64,000 bases of DNA, taken from positions 1 through 64,000 of the forward strand of contig JAAYLX010000040.1 in NCBI GenBank assembly GCA_012521705.1, given 5' to 3'. The stretch is from Clostridiaceae bacterium. GTDB lineage: Bacteria; Bacillota; Clostridia; DSM-8532. A program made the translations under genes and the position numbers. The notes below the pieces were generated by a model. It was given only the letters and a program-made list of their open reading frames with translations, was not told the DNA's origin and ran no database searches. Of this stretch, positions 36,132 to 45,579 are shown piece after piece. Each line of letters opens with the position of its first letter. Within the stretch, counting starts at the first letter, position 1.

Positions 36132-37010
36132 TCAGCTTATTTTTCTGAACTTTATCTCTGTGACAACCATACCGGCAAAAATTAATAGACAACCTATGAA
36201 AGCCTGCAATGTCAATGTTTCGGTCACACCCTGGTCATTGGGTACTATAAGTGCAAATATGGCGCCGAAAACAGGTTCAAAGGTCAAAAGAAGAGCGGTT
36301 CTGGTGGGTGTAGTGTATTTCTGGGCTATGGTCTGCGCCCCGAAAGCAAAAGCAGTTCCCAAAACGCCAGTATAAAGGATGGCAATTACAACTCCTCTGG
36401 TCAAAGCCACGGGTTCGGCATGAACCCCCACGGCCATCCATGTAATTCCGCTGAAAACTGCCGCAGCAATCATCTGAATGGTTGCAAACTGATATATATT
36501 AACGTCCTGGGCATATTTATCTATGCATATAATTTGGAAAGCAAAACAGACTGCGCACAGAAGGGTCAGGGTATCACCGATACACCACTGGCCTGTAAAA
36601 CCTTTTAAAGCAAAAAGACCAACTGTGGCCAATGCCACTCCGAAAACTGCATTGAGCGGCGGTTTCTTCTTTAAGAGGGTGGCTGAAAAAATCGGTACCA
36701 TTACTACGCTGAGTCCCGTAATAAAAGCAGAGTTTGAAGCGGAAGTGGTTTTAAGGCCTGTAACCTGCAGTATCATCCCGCCATAGAGAAGAAATCCAAC
36801 AAGAATACCACCAAACAAAGTCTTACCGGTGACACACTTAAATTGACTCAAAAAAATCAGGAACATTACGAGACCTGCAACTAAAAATCTCAGGGTCAGA
36901 TAGGCATAAGGGGGTATATCCGCAGAAATATTCTTCATTATGATAAAAGAGGACCCCCACACAATTGTAATACTTAAAATAGCCAAATCGGCTTTTATTT
37001 GTTTTGTCAT
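36132..37010 (-). CDS. EamA-family (DMT superfamily) transporter
   Basis: A ten-helix membrane protein of 292 residues with two EamA halves (about 8-135 and 148-285). Typical motifs are IVWGSSFIIMKN near the N-terminus and TYTTPTRTALLLTFEPVFGA in the second half. DMT proteins export metabolites or amino acids. The substrate cannot be read from sequence. GAAGGT precedes ATG 37010. Its 3' end lies 12 bases from repeat R2. Confidence 0.88.
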   Translation of the reverse strand: MTKQIKADLAILSITIVWGSSFIIMKNISADIPPYAYLTLRFLVAGLVMFLIFLSQFKCVTGKTLFGGILVGFLLYGGMILQVTGLKTTSASNSAFITGLSVVMVPIFSATLLKKKPPLNAVFGVALATVGLFALKGFTGQWCIGDTLTLLCAVCFAFQIICIDKYAQDVNIYQFATIQMIAAAVFSGITWMAVGVHAEPVALTRGVVIAILYTGVLGTAFAFGAQTIAQKYTTPTRTALLLTFEPVFGAIFALIVPNDQGVTETLTLQAFIGCLLIFAGMVVTEIKFRKIS

Positions 37011-37164
37011 GATACGTACCTTCTGTGAGTATGTAATGGATGCGCTTTACCTTTATAGCACAACAAGGCAATTATATATTTAATTCTTGCAAAACGTCAA
37101 CAGAAAAGGACAGAGAAACGATAGCTCTGTCCCTTGTTTTTAATGTACCTGATTATTATTCCTG

Positions 37165-38016
37165 TTATGGGAGAATTTTACCGTCTTGCCCAAGGCTTAT
37201 AATAAACGTGTTTGACCAGTTCAAAATGGCTGATTTGGTATACGCCTCAGGTATTCTGATAATATTAAGGGAGCCGACAGCAGGTATCAAAAGTATGAAG
37301 AGTACATAGCAAATGAGTACTCCTGCGGCAAGCCCTATTAACATGCCGAAAGTTCTGTTGGCGGTTCCAAGAACTGCGCTTGCGTTCAGAACTGAAGTCA
37401 GTAATTTTGCGATAATGACTGCAATTAGTTTGGCGAATATAAAAAGGACTACAAGCGCAATTACTTTAAGCAGGGAATATACTATAAAATCATTTACTGT
37501 AATGACATTCGCCTCATACATTGCGCTGGTATCCGACGCTTTCGCGGTAATGGATATCAACTGTCCCAATAAGGGGTTGTCAGAAAAGGCATTTAACAGC
37601 TCAGGGTTGTTGTTAATCATCTCGGCTGCAGACTTTGCCTGGTCTATTTTAATCGCATTTATCGCAGACAATGCCGGCACAGCTTCATTTAATTTTTCGC
37701 TGATTGTTTTTCCCAAAGGTGTATTTGCCATGACTAATAAAGAAAGCTTGGGGGAAAAGATAACTGCGACTATCAGGCTCAGAAAATAGCCCACGAAACT
37801 GAACACTGTATTAACAAGACCCTTCAGGTACCCTTTTAATCCGAAAAGAGCAATTATGCCAATCAGAATATAATCTATCCAGTTAAGTCCTATGTCAAGG
37901 ATAAGGTCCGCCATTATAACTGCAACAGCCACTCCGAAGAGCAGAACAAGTGGAATCCGATTCATGCTAGTTGCAACAGGCCGAGGTCTGCCATAAAGAT
38001 GTCTCAATGAAAACAC
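37165..38016 (-). CDS. CvpA family membrane protein
   Basis: A protein of 283 residues. The CvpA core begins near residue 44 with LNWIDYILIGIIALFGLKGYLKGLVN and continues through helices to about 265. It has four to six membrane helices with a central extracytoplasmic stretch (about 95-180). CvpA proteins are linked to colicin V production and envelope stress in Gram-negatives; in Clostridia the role is open. The start is uncertain: the first codon has no clear ribosome binding site, and the core would fit a start at internal Met 18 or 37. A 30-codon gene lies 65 bases upstream and may be co-transcribed. Confidence 0.8.
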   Translation of the reverse strand: MFSLRHLYGRPRPVATSMNRIPLVLLFGVAVAVIMADLILDIGLNWIDYILIGIIALFGLKGYLKGLVNTVFSFVGYFLSLIVAVIFSPKLSLLVMANTPLGKTISEKLNEAVPALSAINAIKIDQAKSAAEMINNNPELLNAFSDNPLLGQLISITAKASDTSAMYEANVITVNDFIVYSLLKVIALVVLFIFAKLIAVIIAKLLTSVLNASAVLGTANRTFGMLIGLAAGVLICYVLFILLIPAVGSLNIIRIPEAYTKSAILNWSNTFIISLGQDGKILP

Positions 38017-38081
38017 CCCAGAATCATATTATTGAAAATTATAATATTAACTCTTGCAAGTTATAATCATTCAGGAAATAA

Positions 38082-38174
38082 TTATTTAAAAGCAAATGAA
38101 AAATTAATCATTAAAAAAAGTATTATCGAGATAATAAGAACGCCGACTTTTATGGCATTTTTGTCAAAAGGCAT
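38082..38174 (-). CDS. 30-residue single-span membrane peptide
   Basis: ATG 38174 has a strong ribosome binding site (AAAGGAGGA, five bases away), and the frame of 30 codons ends in TAA at 38082. The peptide begins MPFDKNAIKVGV, then has one hydrophobic helix (about 10-27) and ends FAFK. Charged ends and a single helix are typical of small bacterial membrane peptides. No family is recognised. It is in the same direction as cvpA downstream. The rest of the 350-base gap 38017-38366 is AT-rich with a TATAAT at 38207-38212 (minus) but no good -35 box. Confidence 0.6.
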   Translation of the reverse strand: MPFDKNAIKVGVLIISIILFLMINFSFAFK

Positions 38175-38366
38175 AAAAATCCTCCTTTATATTATCTCTT
38201 TGCAACCAAAACCATTATAATAGCTGTATGATACTCTTATTGGCACTAAATGGTTTCAATTCACAGGGTATTATATCATTTACCATAAAAAATGTAAAAT
38301 AATTTTAAGATTTGTGAAATATTTTCTCTGATAGAATAGACCTGTTATGTTTAAAGAGGTGATTTC

Positions 38367-40112
38367 ATGCCATTCGATGGTGTTTTAGCATATAATATGG
38401 CCAAAGAATTGAACCGGTTTCTGGCCGGTGGCCGTATCAATAAGATTTATCAGGTGGACAGGGATTCGGTTCTCCTTCACATAAGGGCAAAAGGCAATAA
38501 TTACAGCCTGCTTTTCTCCTGCAATGCATCTGCTGCAAGACTTCACATAACAGGAAAGCAATTTGAAAACCCGGATACCCCTCCGGTTTTCTGCATGCTT
38601 TTAAGAAAGCATCTTTCGGGCGGTATAATAAATAGTTTTTACACCAATGGTTATGAGCGGATAATTACTATGGAAACTGAAGTTACTGATGAGCTTGGGG
38701 ACAGGAATATAAAAAAGCTTGTTATTGAGGTAATGGGAAGACACAGTAACATAATCCTTCTTACCCATGATGATAAAATAATTGATTCAATTAAGCACGT
38801 TGATTTTTCGGTCAACAGGGTAAGGGAAATACTCCCGGCAAGGCATTACATCCTTCCTCCAGCCCAGGACAAGCTGTCCCCCGATGATCCGACCGTGTAC
38901 GATTATTTGTTAAACCTTGCTCCAGTGGCTGAAAGGAAAATAAGCTCTTTTCTCTTGGATAAATTGCAGGGTTTCTCACCGGTATTATGCAGGGAGGTAT
39001 GCTTTCGCGCGGGTATCAATGACGATAAACCGGCAAACGCCCTGACAGGTGAGGAATTAAATAATCTGGTCCGGGAACTTAAGAATTTGATGCGTGAGCT
39101 TTCAGGAAATCATGCGACTCCTTCCCTTGTCATTGATGAAAGCACAAATAAAGTAATTGACTTTCATTGTGTGGAACTTAAGCAATATGGAACACGGAAA
39201 ACTTACAACTGCATAAGCGAAGCAATTGAGGCTTTCTATTCCCTGAAAAACAGCAGGGAACTAAATAATCAACGTTCAAACAATCTTCTGAAACTAATTG
39301 AAAAGCATCTTAACAAAGCCGAGAAAAGGCTTGATATTAATATAAGAACTTATGAAGAGAACAAAAACTATAACGACTACAAACTATTCGGGGAGCTTAT
39401 TACAGCCAATATCTATGCCCTGAAAAAAGGCATGGAATGGGCAACTCTGATCAATTACTACAGCCCGGCTGGTGAGAGTATTACAATACCTTTGGATAAA
39501 AACAAAAACCCCCAGGAAAATGCGCAGCAATATTTCAAAAAATATCACAAGGCAAAAACTGCATTTGAATACGCGGAAAAGGAGACAGATATTCTCAAGG
39601 CTGAAATCTCATACCTGGAAAGTGTCATTTTCGCCATTGAAAACGCGGAAAGTCCGGAACAGCTCAACCAGATACAAACAGAACTCTATGAACAGGGCTA
39701 CCTGAGTAAGCCTCGGCAAAAAGGCAAAATGGCAAAACCTGCTCCTGTCCAGCCCCTGAAAATCCAGTCACAGGACGGGTTTGAAATCCTTATAGGACGC
39801 AACAACAAGGAAAATGACAAATTGACCTTCAAGATTGCCCGGAAGGAAGATCTCTGGCTCCACATCAAGAACTTTCCGGGTTCGCATGTTGTAATCAGAA
39901 CAGAGGGGAAAGAGGTCCCCGATACTACTTTAACCGAAGCTGCCGAATATGCAGCCTGGTTCAGCAAGGGCCGCTCAGCTTCAAAAGTGGAAATTGATTA
40001 TACCCAGGTCAGAAATGTCAAAAAGCCTTCCGGAGCAAAACCCGGCATGGTAATCTATGTGGATTACAAAACTATTGTGGTAAACCCAAGAGAACCCTTA
40101 AATATTAATTAA
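38367..40112 (+). CDS. rqcH: Rqc2 homologue RqcH (NFACT family ribosome quality control factor)
   Basis: RqcH binds stalled 50S subunits with peptidyl-tRNA and directs C-terminal alanine tailing. Its 581 residues are in NFACT order: NFACT-N (MPFDGVLAYNMAKEL start, to about 200), a helical/HhH middle, a coiled coil (about 290-430) and NFACT-R (about 455-570) with DLWLHIKNFPGSHVVIR. It is the same family as the fibronectin-binding FbpA proteins. AGAGGTGA precedes ATG 38367. It converges on mtaD, and the two stop regions overlap by 8 bases. Confidence 0.93.
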   Translation: MPFDGVLAYNMAKELNRFLAGGRINKIYQVDRDSVLLHIRAKGNNYSLLFSCNASAARLHITGKQFENPDTPPVFCMLLRKHLSGGIINSFYTNGYERIITMETEVTDELGDRNIKKLVIEVMGRHSNIILLTHDDKIIDSIKHVDFSVNRVREILPARHYILPPAQDKLSPDDPTVYDYLLNLAPVAERKISSFLLDKLQGFSPVLCREVCFRAGINDDKPANALTGEELNNLVRELKNLMRELSGNHATPSLVIDESTNKVIDFHCVELKQYGTRKTYNCISEAIEAFYSLKNSRELNNQRSNNLLKLIEKHLNKAEKRLDINIRTYEENKNYNDYKLFGELITANIYALKKGMEWATLINYYSPAGESITIPLDKNKNPQENAQQYFKKYHKAKTAFEYAEKETDILKAEISYLESVIFAIENAESPEQLNQIQTELYEQGYLSKPRQKGKMAKPAPVQPLKIQSQDGFEILIGRNNKENDKLTFKIARKEDLWLHIKNFPGSHVVIRTEGKEVPDTTLTEAAEYAAWFSKGRSASKVEIDYTQVRNVKKPSGAKPGMVIYVDYKTIVVNPREPLNIN

Positions 40113-41403
40113 GGATTCTCCGGCATATTTTCTGTATCTGGTAATAGACTTTTTCCTGGTCTATTGTCTTGAATTCTCCATCCCTATATAGAATTCTTCC
40201 GTCAACCATGGTAAGGCATACATCCGCGGCCTGGGCTGAATATGCCAGTGCTGAACAGGGTTTGTTAAGAGGATTCATGTGGGGCTTATCAAGATCAAGC
40301 AGGATTAAGTCGGCTTTGTTGCCGGGCTTTATGCTGCCAAGATCTTTTCTGCCAAGAGCCTTACCCCCGTTTACCGTAGCCATTTTTAATGCCTCCTGGG
40401 CATTGACAAGGAGGGGATCAAGCTTAACTCCCTTCTGAATAAGAGCCGCAAGATTTATTTCCTCGAACATGTTCAGATTATTGTTACTGGATGCGCCATC
40501 AGTGCCTAAAATGACATTTACTCCCGCTTCAATCATTTCAGGTACCGGGGCTATTCCGCTGGCAAGTTTAAGATTACTTCCCGGGTTGTGGGCAACAGTA
40601 ACATCCTTTTCCCTTAACAGGGCTATGTCATCAGGAGTGACCCATACGCAGTGGGCGGCAATGGTTTTTAAATCAAACAGTCCCAGGTCGTAAAGATGCT
40701 TTGCAGGAGTCTTTCCGAAATTCCTTAGTGAATCCTCATGTTCTGTCCTTGTTTCATCAAGATGGACATGTATGGGCGCTCCCAGCTTTTCAGCAGCATT
40801 CCGTACAGCTTTCAGAAATTCAGGGGAACAGGTATATATGGCATGGGGCCCAAACGCACCGGTTATCCTTCCACATGCGACACCATTCCACTTTTTGTAG
40901 AATTCAATACTTTCATTTAACCCCTTGTGGTCTGAAAAATCAGACCCTCTGTCATTTGTGGAGACTCCCCTCGACAGATGAGCCCGGATACCCGATTTCT
41001 CCACAGCTTCCGCTATATCATCCATAAAGAAATACATATCTATAAAACAGGTGGTACCTGACGCGAGCATTTCCATAATTCCAAGAAGGGAACCATAGTA
41101 GACATCCCTTCCCTCAAGTTTTTCTTCAGCGGGGAAAATGTAATCAAAAAGCCATGTTTGCAGTTCCTTGTCGTCGGCATAGTTTCTCAGAAGTGTCATA
41201 GGCACATGGGTATGGCCATTGATAAGTCCAGGCATCAAAAGTTTTCGGGTGCAGTCGATAACTTTGGAATGCTCCGCATTTTCCGGCTTTGCTTTACCCA
41301 CATAAACTATTCGGTCATCTTTGACAACCACATCGCAGTTCTCAAGGATTTCCATTTCAGAATTCATGGTAATGACCATTGCATTTCTAAATAAATATTT
41401 CAT
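40105..41403 (-). CDS. mtaD: 5-methylthioadenosine/S-adenosylhomocysteine deaminase
   Basis: A zinc amidohydrolase of 432 residues that deaminates MTA and SAH to the inosine forms, recycling SAM by-products. Metal ligands are H-x-H in NGHTHVPM, His in PIHVHLDE, His in AAHCVWV, and the catalytic Asp in LGTDGASSNN. The family-typical ending LYRDGEFKTID is present. AGGAGG precedes ATG 41403. Related guanine or cytosine deaminases are possible, but the HTHVPMTLLR and DGASSNNNLN segments fit the MTA/SAH group best. Confidence 0.88.
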   Translation of the reverse strand: MKYLFRNAMVITMNSEMEILENCDVVVKDDRIVYVGKAKPENAEHSKVIDCTRKLLMPGLINGHTHVPMTLLRNYADDKELQTWLFDYIFPAEEKLEGRDVYYGSLLGIMEMLASGTTCFIDMYFFMDDIAEAVEKSGIRAHLSRGVSTNDRGSDFSDHKGLNESIEFYKKWNGVACGRITGAFGPHAIYTCSPEFLKAVRNAAEKLGAPIHVHLDETRTEHEDSLRNFGKTPAKHLYDLGLFDLKTIAAHCVWVTPDDIALLREKDVTVAHNPGSNLKLASGIAPVPEMIEAGVNVILGTDGASSNNNLNMFEEINLAALIQKGVKLDPLLVNAQEALKMATVNGGKALGRKDLGSIKPGNKADLILLDLDKPHMNPLNKPCSALAYSAQAADVCLTMVDGRILYRDGEFKTIDQEKVYYQIQKICRRILN

Positions 41404-41454
41404 GGAAACTTCCTCCTTTTTCCCCGGACAGTGAGAACCTGAGTTTCAGTACTC

Positions 41455-42240
41455 TCACAGGTAGCTGAAAACATCTCTTCCCTCATGGCGCACAATATCA
41501 AGGGTGGGGAATCTTTCTGACAGAACCCCGGCCATGAATTCAACAAAATGTTTTTCGGTACCATAATGGCCTGCGTCTACGGTGAATATGCCATTGTATA
41601 TAAGTTCCTGGGCGTCATGGTATTTTAAATCGCCGGTAATTAATACATCGGGCTTCAAAGAACACAATTCTCTCAGTATATCCCTGTCGTATGACCCGTT
41701 GAATACCGCAATCTCTCCCACCTTTTCAGGGATCTCTCCGATTATCCTTACTACAGGCAAATTCAGCACCTTTTTAAGATACTCAATAAACTCAGTACCT
41801 TTCATGGGTGAAATGGTACCGAAACGTCCCAAGCCATGGTTTTCTTCATCTAATATATGTTTTAGTATACGGATGTTTTCCAGTCCAAGCTTCTTACAAA
41901 GAAGTTCTGTCAATCCCCCGACAGCAGAATCAAAGTTCGTATGAATACTGTACAGGGATACATTGTTTTTGATTGCCTTTACCAGGAACTTCCCTTCGCG
42001 GGTATAGTCGGTAAACACTTTAATAGCCTTAAATATTGCCGGATGGTGTGAGATTATAAGCTGGCAATTGCTTTTGCAGGCTGCATCCAAAGCGTCTTCA
42101 TCCGCATCAAGGCATACAAGCACTTTTGATACTTCATCTTCGGGGTTTCCTAGTATCAGCCCGCTGTTGTCGTAACTTTCCTGCAGTTTCAAAGGCGCTT
42201 TTTCCTCCAAAAATGAAATAATGCTTTTAATTCTCTCCAT
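41455..42240 (-). CDS. Nif3-like dinuclear metal-centre protein (GTP cyclohydrolase 1 type 2 homologue)
   Basis: A Nif3/YqfO family protein of 261 residues. Metal-site motifs are QLIISHHPAIF, SIHTNFD and, near the end, VDAGHYGTEK. The family N-terminus QESYDNSGLILG is present. It lacks the extra central domain found in longer YqfO proteins. The biochemical role is uncertain. In Firmicutes it is paired with trmK, as here (the trmK stop is 4 bases before this start). The frame opens at 42258, but ATG 42240 follows AGGGGTGAG and is preferred. Confidence 0.9.
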   Translation of the reverse strand: MERIKSIISFLEEKAPLKLQESYDNSGLILGNPEDEVSKVLVCLDADEDALDAACKSNCQLIISHHPAIFKAIKVFTDYTREGKFLVKAIKNNVSLYSIHTNFDSAVGGLTELLCKKLGLENIRILKHILDEENHGLGRFGTISPMKGTEFIEYLKKVLNLPVVRIIGEIPEKVGEIAVFNGSYDRDILRELCSLKPDVLITGDLKYHDAQELIYNGIFTVDAGHYGTEKHFVEFMAGVLSERFPTLDIVRHEGRDVFSYL

Positions 42241-42244
42241 GTTC

Positions 42245-42946
42245 TCACCCCTGTACATTAATTGAATCCAAAAGGTTCCTGAGTTTTTCCAGTAACTTTT
42301 TCTCCCTTTCAGGAATTATTTCGGAAGACTTTGCTTTTCTCATGCCTTTAATTATCTTCTCCTGTCTTATTATGGCCGACTTAACCAAGTCCTGCAACAG
42401 CGGATCCCTTTTTTCTATCAGAGGTTTTCCGATAATTTCATCCAGAGGGTCCCACTCTTCGCGGATATTGCCTGTGTAGCGCACCTTCATGGCCTGGTAC
42501 AGCTTGTCCCCCTCCATGGTCAAAGATTCATCCAGAATCTCAAATCCGTTCTTCCACAGAAAGGTTCTTAATTCATCCTGCTTTCTCATGGGCTGGAGAA
42601 TAATAGTCCCGGCGCGTTTTGCCTTGTTCATTGAATCCGACAGTATTTCTGCAATAAGAAGTCCTCCCATTCCGGCAATTACAATGCAATCGGCTTCTTC
42701 CTCGGTTATAGGTTCAAGCCCGTTTCCAAGCCTCAACTCCATTTTCCCTTCAAGGCCGAATTGTTTCACGGTTTTTAAAGCGTTGTTGAGGGGACCTTCC
42801 TTTACATCACATGCAATAGCTTTCCGGCACTTTTGGTTTATTAACGCACATGCGGGTAAAAGCCCATGATCGGTTCCGATATCGGATAATATATCACAGG
42901 TAGGGATCATATCATAAAGAAGTTTTAGTCTGCCTTTGAGAATCAT
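42245..42946 (-). CDS. trmK: tRNA (adenine-N1)-methyltransferase TrmK
   Basis: Methylates A22 of tRNA to m1A. It has 233 residues. The Rossmann SAM motif is DIGTDHGLLPA, followed by ACDVKEGPL and IVIAGMGG, then a C-terminal coiled-coil arm (about 160-233), as in Bacillus TrmK (YqfN). The gene is directly upstream of the Nif3-like gene in the usual trmK-nif3 pair. GGTGATGA precedes ATG 42946. Confidence 0.92.
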   Translation of the reverse strand: MILKGRLKLLYDMIPTCDILSDIGTDHGLLPACALINQKCRKAIACDVKEGPLNNALKTVKQFGLEGKMELRLGNGLEPITEEEADCIVIAGMGGLLIAEILSDSMNKAKRAGTIILQPMRKQDELRTFLWKNGFEILDESLTMEGDKLYQAMKVRYTGNIREEWDPLDEIIGKPLIEKRDPLLQDLVKSAIIRQEKIIKGMRKAKSSEIIPEREKKLLEKLRNLLDSINVQG

Positions 42947-43081
42947 TTCATCACCAATTGTCAGAAAATAAAAGCTTAGAGAACACTGGCAAAGATAATA
43001 TTTACAGTTACCAATACTTTAATTTTCTGGAATCTCATAAATACTAAAAAAGATGATTGCATAGCAATCATCTTCCAAAAG

Positions 43082-43158
43082 TGGTGGGCCTTCAGGGACT
43101 CGAACCCCGGACCAACCGGTTATGAGCCGGTTGCTCTGACCAACTGAGCTAAAGGCCC
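43082..43158 (-). tRNA. tRNA with CAU anticodon (Met elongator, or Ile2 read by lysidine)
   Basis: A 77-base cloverleaf with acceptor GGGCCTT/AAGGCCC, discriminator A and encoded CCA. The anticodon arm ACCGG-CTCATAA-CCGGT carries CAU. The D-arm lacks initiator features and the first pair is G-C, so it is not the initiator. Whether the C34 is modified to lysidine (Ile) cannot be decided from sequence alone; elongator Met is my first choice. Confidence 0.9.
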
Positions 43159-43161
43159 GTC

Positions 43162-43237
43162 TGGCTCCTCAAGTTGGACTCGAACCAACGACCCTGCGGT
43201 TAACAGCCGCATGCTCTACCGACTGAGCTATTGAGGA
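43162..43237 (-). tRNA. tRNA-Asn (GUU anticodon)
   Basis: A 76-base cloverleaf: acceptor TCCTCAA/TTGAGGA, discriminator G, encoded CCA, anticodon loop CTGTTAA with GTT. It is the first gene of a two-tRNA transcript, 3 bases before the CAU tRNA. Confidence 0.96.
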
Positions 43238-43267
43238 ATGTATGCGCTTTTTCAAGCGGCATAATCT

Positions 43268-43296
43268 ATTATACTGATAAAGCCATTTCCGGTCAA
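43268..43296 (-). promoter_or_regulatory. promoter of the tRNA-Asn/tRNA-CAU pair
   Basis: TTGACC (43291-43296) and TATAAT (43268-43273) on the minus strand, spacer 17, 30 bases before tRNA-Asn and just past the stop of the XRE gene. Confidence 0.75.
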
Positions 43297-43305
43297 GAGG
43301 ATTTT

Positions 43306-43764
43306 TCATTCATTCAAAGTCAAAATTTGCAGTGCAATATACCTCTTGAGAATTAATTCTATCTGGGCCGAAACATCCTCCAAAAACAGGTTGTACAAAT
43401 CCTTGCTTTCAAGAATATAATTGGCTTCAAGTATTTTCCCGGCCATGGCGTTAAACTTTCTTAAAACGTCCGGATCGGAAAGAGTTTTGAGGTTCCTCTC
43501 CTGGGCAAGAGTAAACTTCAGTAAGGACGGGATCCTTGACAAATAGTTTTCCTCATTGACGTCCAATCCCAAAAGCAAACCTATATCCAAATCCAGCTCA
43601 TGAATAATTTTTAATATTATGTCCAGATTCGGATTCATCTTTTTCCCGTTTTCAATTTGAGAAAGGTATCCTGCCGAAATATTTATTTTCTCGGCAAACT
43701 CCACAAGGCTGTACCCTTTCTCCTCACGCTTTGCTCTTATTATCTCTCCTACCTTAATCTCCAT
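43306..43764 (-). CDS. XRE-family helix-turn-helix regulator
   Basis: A protein of 152 residues. The N-terminal HTH_3 domain (about 5-62) reads IIRAKREEKGYSLVEFAEK..ISAGYLSQIENGKKMNPN. The C-terminal half is helical and has no recognised ligand domain. Such stand-alone Cro/cI-type regulators may control neighbouring or distant genes; no target is visible here. AAGGGG is upstream of ATG 43764. Confidence 0.88.
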   Translation of the reverse strand: MEIKVGEIIRAKREEKGYSLVEFAEKINISAGYLSQIENGKKMNPNLDIILKIIHELDLDIGLLLGLDVNEENYLSRIPSLLKFTLAQERNLKTLSDPDVLRKFNAMAGKILEANYILESKDLYNLFLEDVSAQIELILKRYIALQILTLNE

Positions 43765-43838
43765 AAAACCAGCCCGTCCCCTTATTCAAAAATAAATAAT
43801 ATTCTATTTATTTAAAGGCCGATTAAACAAAGTAGGTC

Positions 43839-45068
43839 TTATTCTGCGACAATCCTGTGGTAGGATTTCTTGCCCCTGCGGATAATAATCTCTCCGTCTT
43901 TAAGATCTTTTAAATCAACAATTCTTTCAAAGCTCTCCACTTTCTCATTGTTAATGGAAAGGCCTCCCTGCTGTATTAAACGCTTTCCTTCGCTCTTTGA
44001 CGGAAGAATTCCGGTATTGCTGAGAAGTTCAAGGACAGGGATACCTTTTTCAATAACATCCTTAGCCACTGAAACAGTTGGCATGTTCTCGGTGGACCCA
44101 CCCTTTCCGAACAGTGCTTCGGCCGCATTTTTAGCTTTATCAGCCTCTTCCTGTCCATGGACAATCCTGGTTACCTCATAGGCAAGAATCTTCTTGGCCT
44201 CGTTAATCTGGGCATCCTTCCACTTGGCCATTTCATTGATTTCTTCAAGGGGAAGGAATGTCAAAAGTTTAAGGCATTTTATTACATCCGCATCATCAAC
44301 ATTGCGCCAGTACTGGTAAAAATCATACGGAGAAGTCTTTTCAGGATCAAGCCACACAGCACCTGCTGCGGTTTTTCCCATTTTCTTTCCTTCACTGGTG
44401 GTAAGCAGGGTAAATGTCATTCCGTAAACCTCTTCACCTTCAACTCGGCGAATAAGGTCAATACCGCCCAGGATATTGCTCCACTGGTCGTCACCGCCAA
44501 GCTCCATTTTGCAGCCGTAATCCTGGAACAGTTTCAAAAAGTCATAACTCTGCATCAGCATATAGTTGAACTCAATGAAGGAGAGTCCTTTCTCCATTCT
44601 GCTCTTGAAACATTCCGCAGAGAGCATCCTGTTTACAGAGAAGTGTACTCCTATCTCTCTCAAGAAAGATACATAATTGAGATTCAGCAGCCAGTCGGCG
44701 TTATCCAGCATTATTGCCTTGCCATCGCTGAAATCAACAAGTCCTTTCATCTGGTCCCGGAATCTTGAACCGTTATATGCAATCTCTTCTCTGGTCAGCA
44801 TTTTGCGCATATCTGTTCTGCCAGAGGGGTCTCCAACCATGGCCGTTCCTCCGCCTATGAGCGCAATCGGCCTGTGACCCGCTTTCTGCATGTGGCTCAT
44901 TACTATCAGCTGAAGCAAATGACCAACATGGAGACTGTCGGCAGTGGGATCGAAACCTATATAAAAAGTAACGCTTTCATTCCCAAGCAGCTCTCTGATT
45001 TTTTCTTCATGTGTTGTCTGGGCAATAAACCCGCGTTCCTTCAAAGTATCGAAAACATTAGTTTTCAT
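43839..45068 (-). CDS. tyrS: tyrosyl-tRNA synthetase
   Basis: Charges tRNA-Tyr; 409 residues. A class I Rossmann fold with the HIGH-type motif [10 protein letters not shown] and the KMSKS-type motif EGKKMGKTA is followed by a C-terminal S4 domain (about 345-409, [14 protein letters not shown]). TyrZ/TyrS subtype is not assigned. The frame opens at 45089; ATG 45068 with AAAGGAAG upstream gives the family length. The leader upstream shows no T-box signature (no GGUGGNACCGCG-like element), unlike many clostridial tyrS genes. Confidence 0.95.
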   Translation of the reverse strand: MKTNVFDTLKERGFIAQTTHEEKIRELLGNESVTFYIGFDPTADSLHVGHLLQLIVMSHMQKAGHRPIALIGGGTAMVGDPSGRTDMRKMLTREEIAYNGSRFRDQMKGLVDFSDGKAIMLDNADWLLNLNYVSFLREIGVHFSVNRMLSAECFKSRMEKGLSFIEFNYMLMQSYDFLKLFQDYGCKMELGGDDQWSNILGGIDLIRRVEGEEVYGMTFTLLTTSEGKKMGKTAAGAVWLDPEKTSPYDFYQYWRNVDDADVIKCLKLLTFLPLEEINEMAKWKDAQINEAKKILAYEVTRIVHGQEEADKAKNAAEALFGKGGSTENMPTVSVAKDVIEKGIPVLELLSNTGILPSKSEGKRLIQQGGLSINNEKVESFERIVDLKDLKDGEIIIRRGKKSYHRIVAE

Positions 45069-45250
45069 AACATACTTCCTTTCTGACATACGGCTGAATA
45101 TTGAAAGTCGGCTTTAATTTTTTTCAATCATTATTAAAAAGCAAATTTAAAAAAATAAATCATCAAATTTAATTTTCATTAAATATTTTAAAAAATCAAG
45201 ACCTTTATTCAGCTATTTTAATATAAAGATCATGATTAATTAAAAATAAC

Positions 45251-45277
45251 ATTATACCATTCAAATGTCAATTGCAA
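45251..45277 (-). promoter_or_regulatory. possible tyrS promoter in the tyrS/PBP intergenic region
   Basis: TTGCAA (45272-45277) and TATAAT (45251-45256) on the minus strand, with a rather short 15-base spacer. The 511-base gap 45069-45579 is very AT-rich near tyrS. It also contains a perfect 7-bp hairpin (CTGTGCA-TCC-TGCACAG, about 45283-45299) just upstream of this promoter, and a TATAAT at 45439-45444 (plus) in front of the PBP gene without a good -35 box. No gene or known riboswitch is seen. Confidence 0.4.
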
Positions 45278-45579
45278 GGCAACTGTGCATCCTGCACAGC
45301 TCAGGCGATATTCAGGTTTTTTAGGGGACTTTTTCGCACAGAAATGTCAGTCTCTTTATGGCGGTTCAATTCCGGCTATAATTGAGTGCTGGAAAAAGGC
45401 ACCGGGCCAAAAAGATTTTAAGCAATATTCTTTTATGCTATAATAAATTGTAAATTACATATCCGCGTATAATACAGAATACATAATAATTAATGGCATG
45501 GTTTGATTTTGCATGAATATCGGGGTAATTTTATTTTGGATTTATCCTTACGATGTTTAGAGAATCAGGAGGTACACTC

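Noticed and set aside
38032-38220. 62-codon plus-strand frame in the cvpA/rqcH gap
   Set aside because: It has no ribosome binding site and lies opposite the 30-codon minus-strand gene, which has an excellent one.
43082-43158. Initiator tRNA-fMet
   Set aside because: The acceptor starts with a G-C pair and the anticodon stem lacks the run of three G-C pairs of initiators; elongator Met or Ile2 fits.
45281-45340. Small RNA or riboswitch upstream of the PBP gene around the CTGTGCA hairpin
   Set aside because: A single short hairpin with no T-tract, no clear promoter before it and no match to a riboswitch consensus I know.
45069-45579. T-box riboswitch in the tyrS leader
   Set aside because: No T-box bulge consensus, specifier-loop context or terminator/anti-terminator pair is visible; only a 7-bp hairpin and an AT-rich leader.
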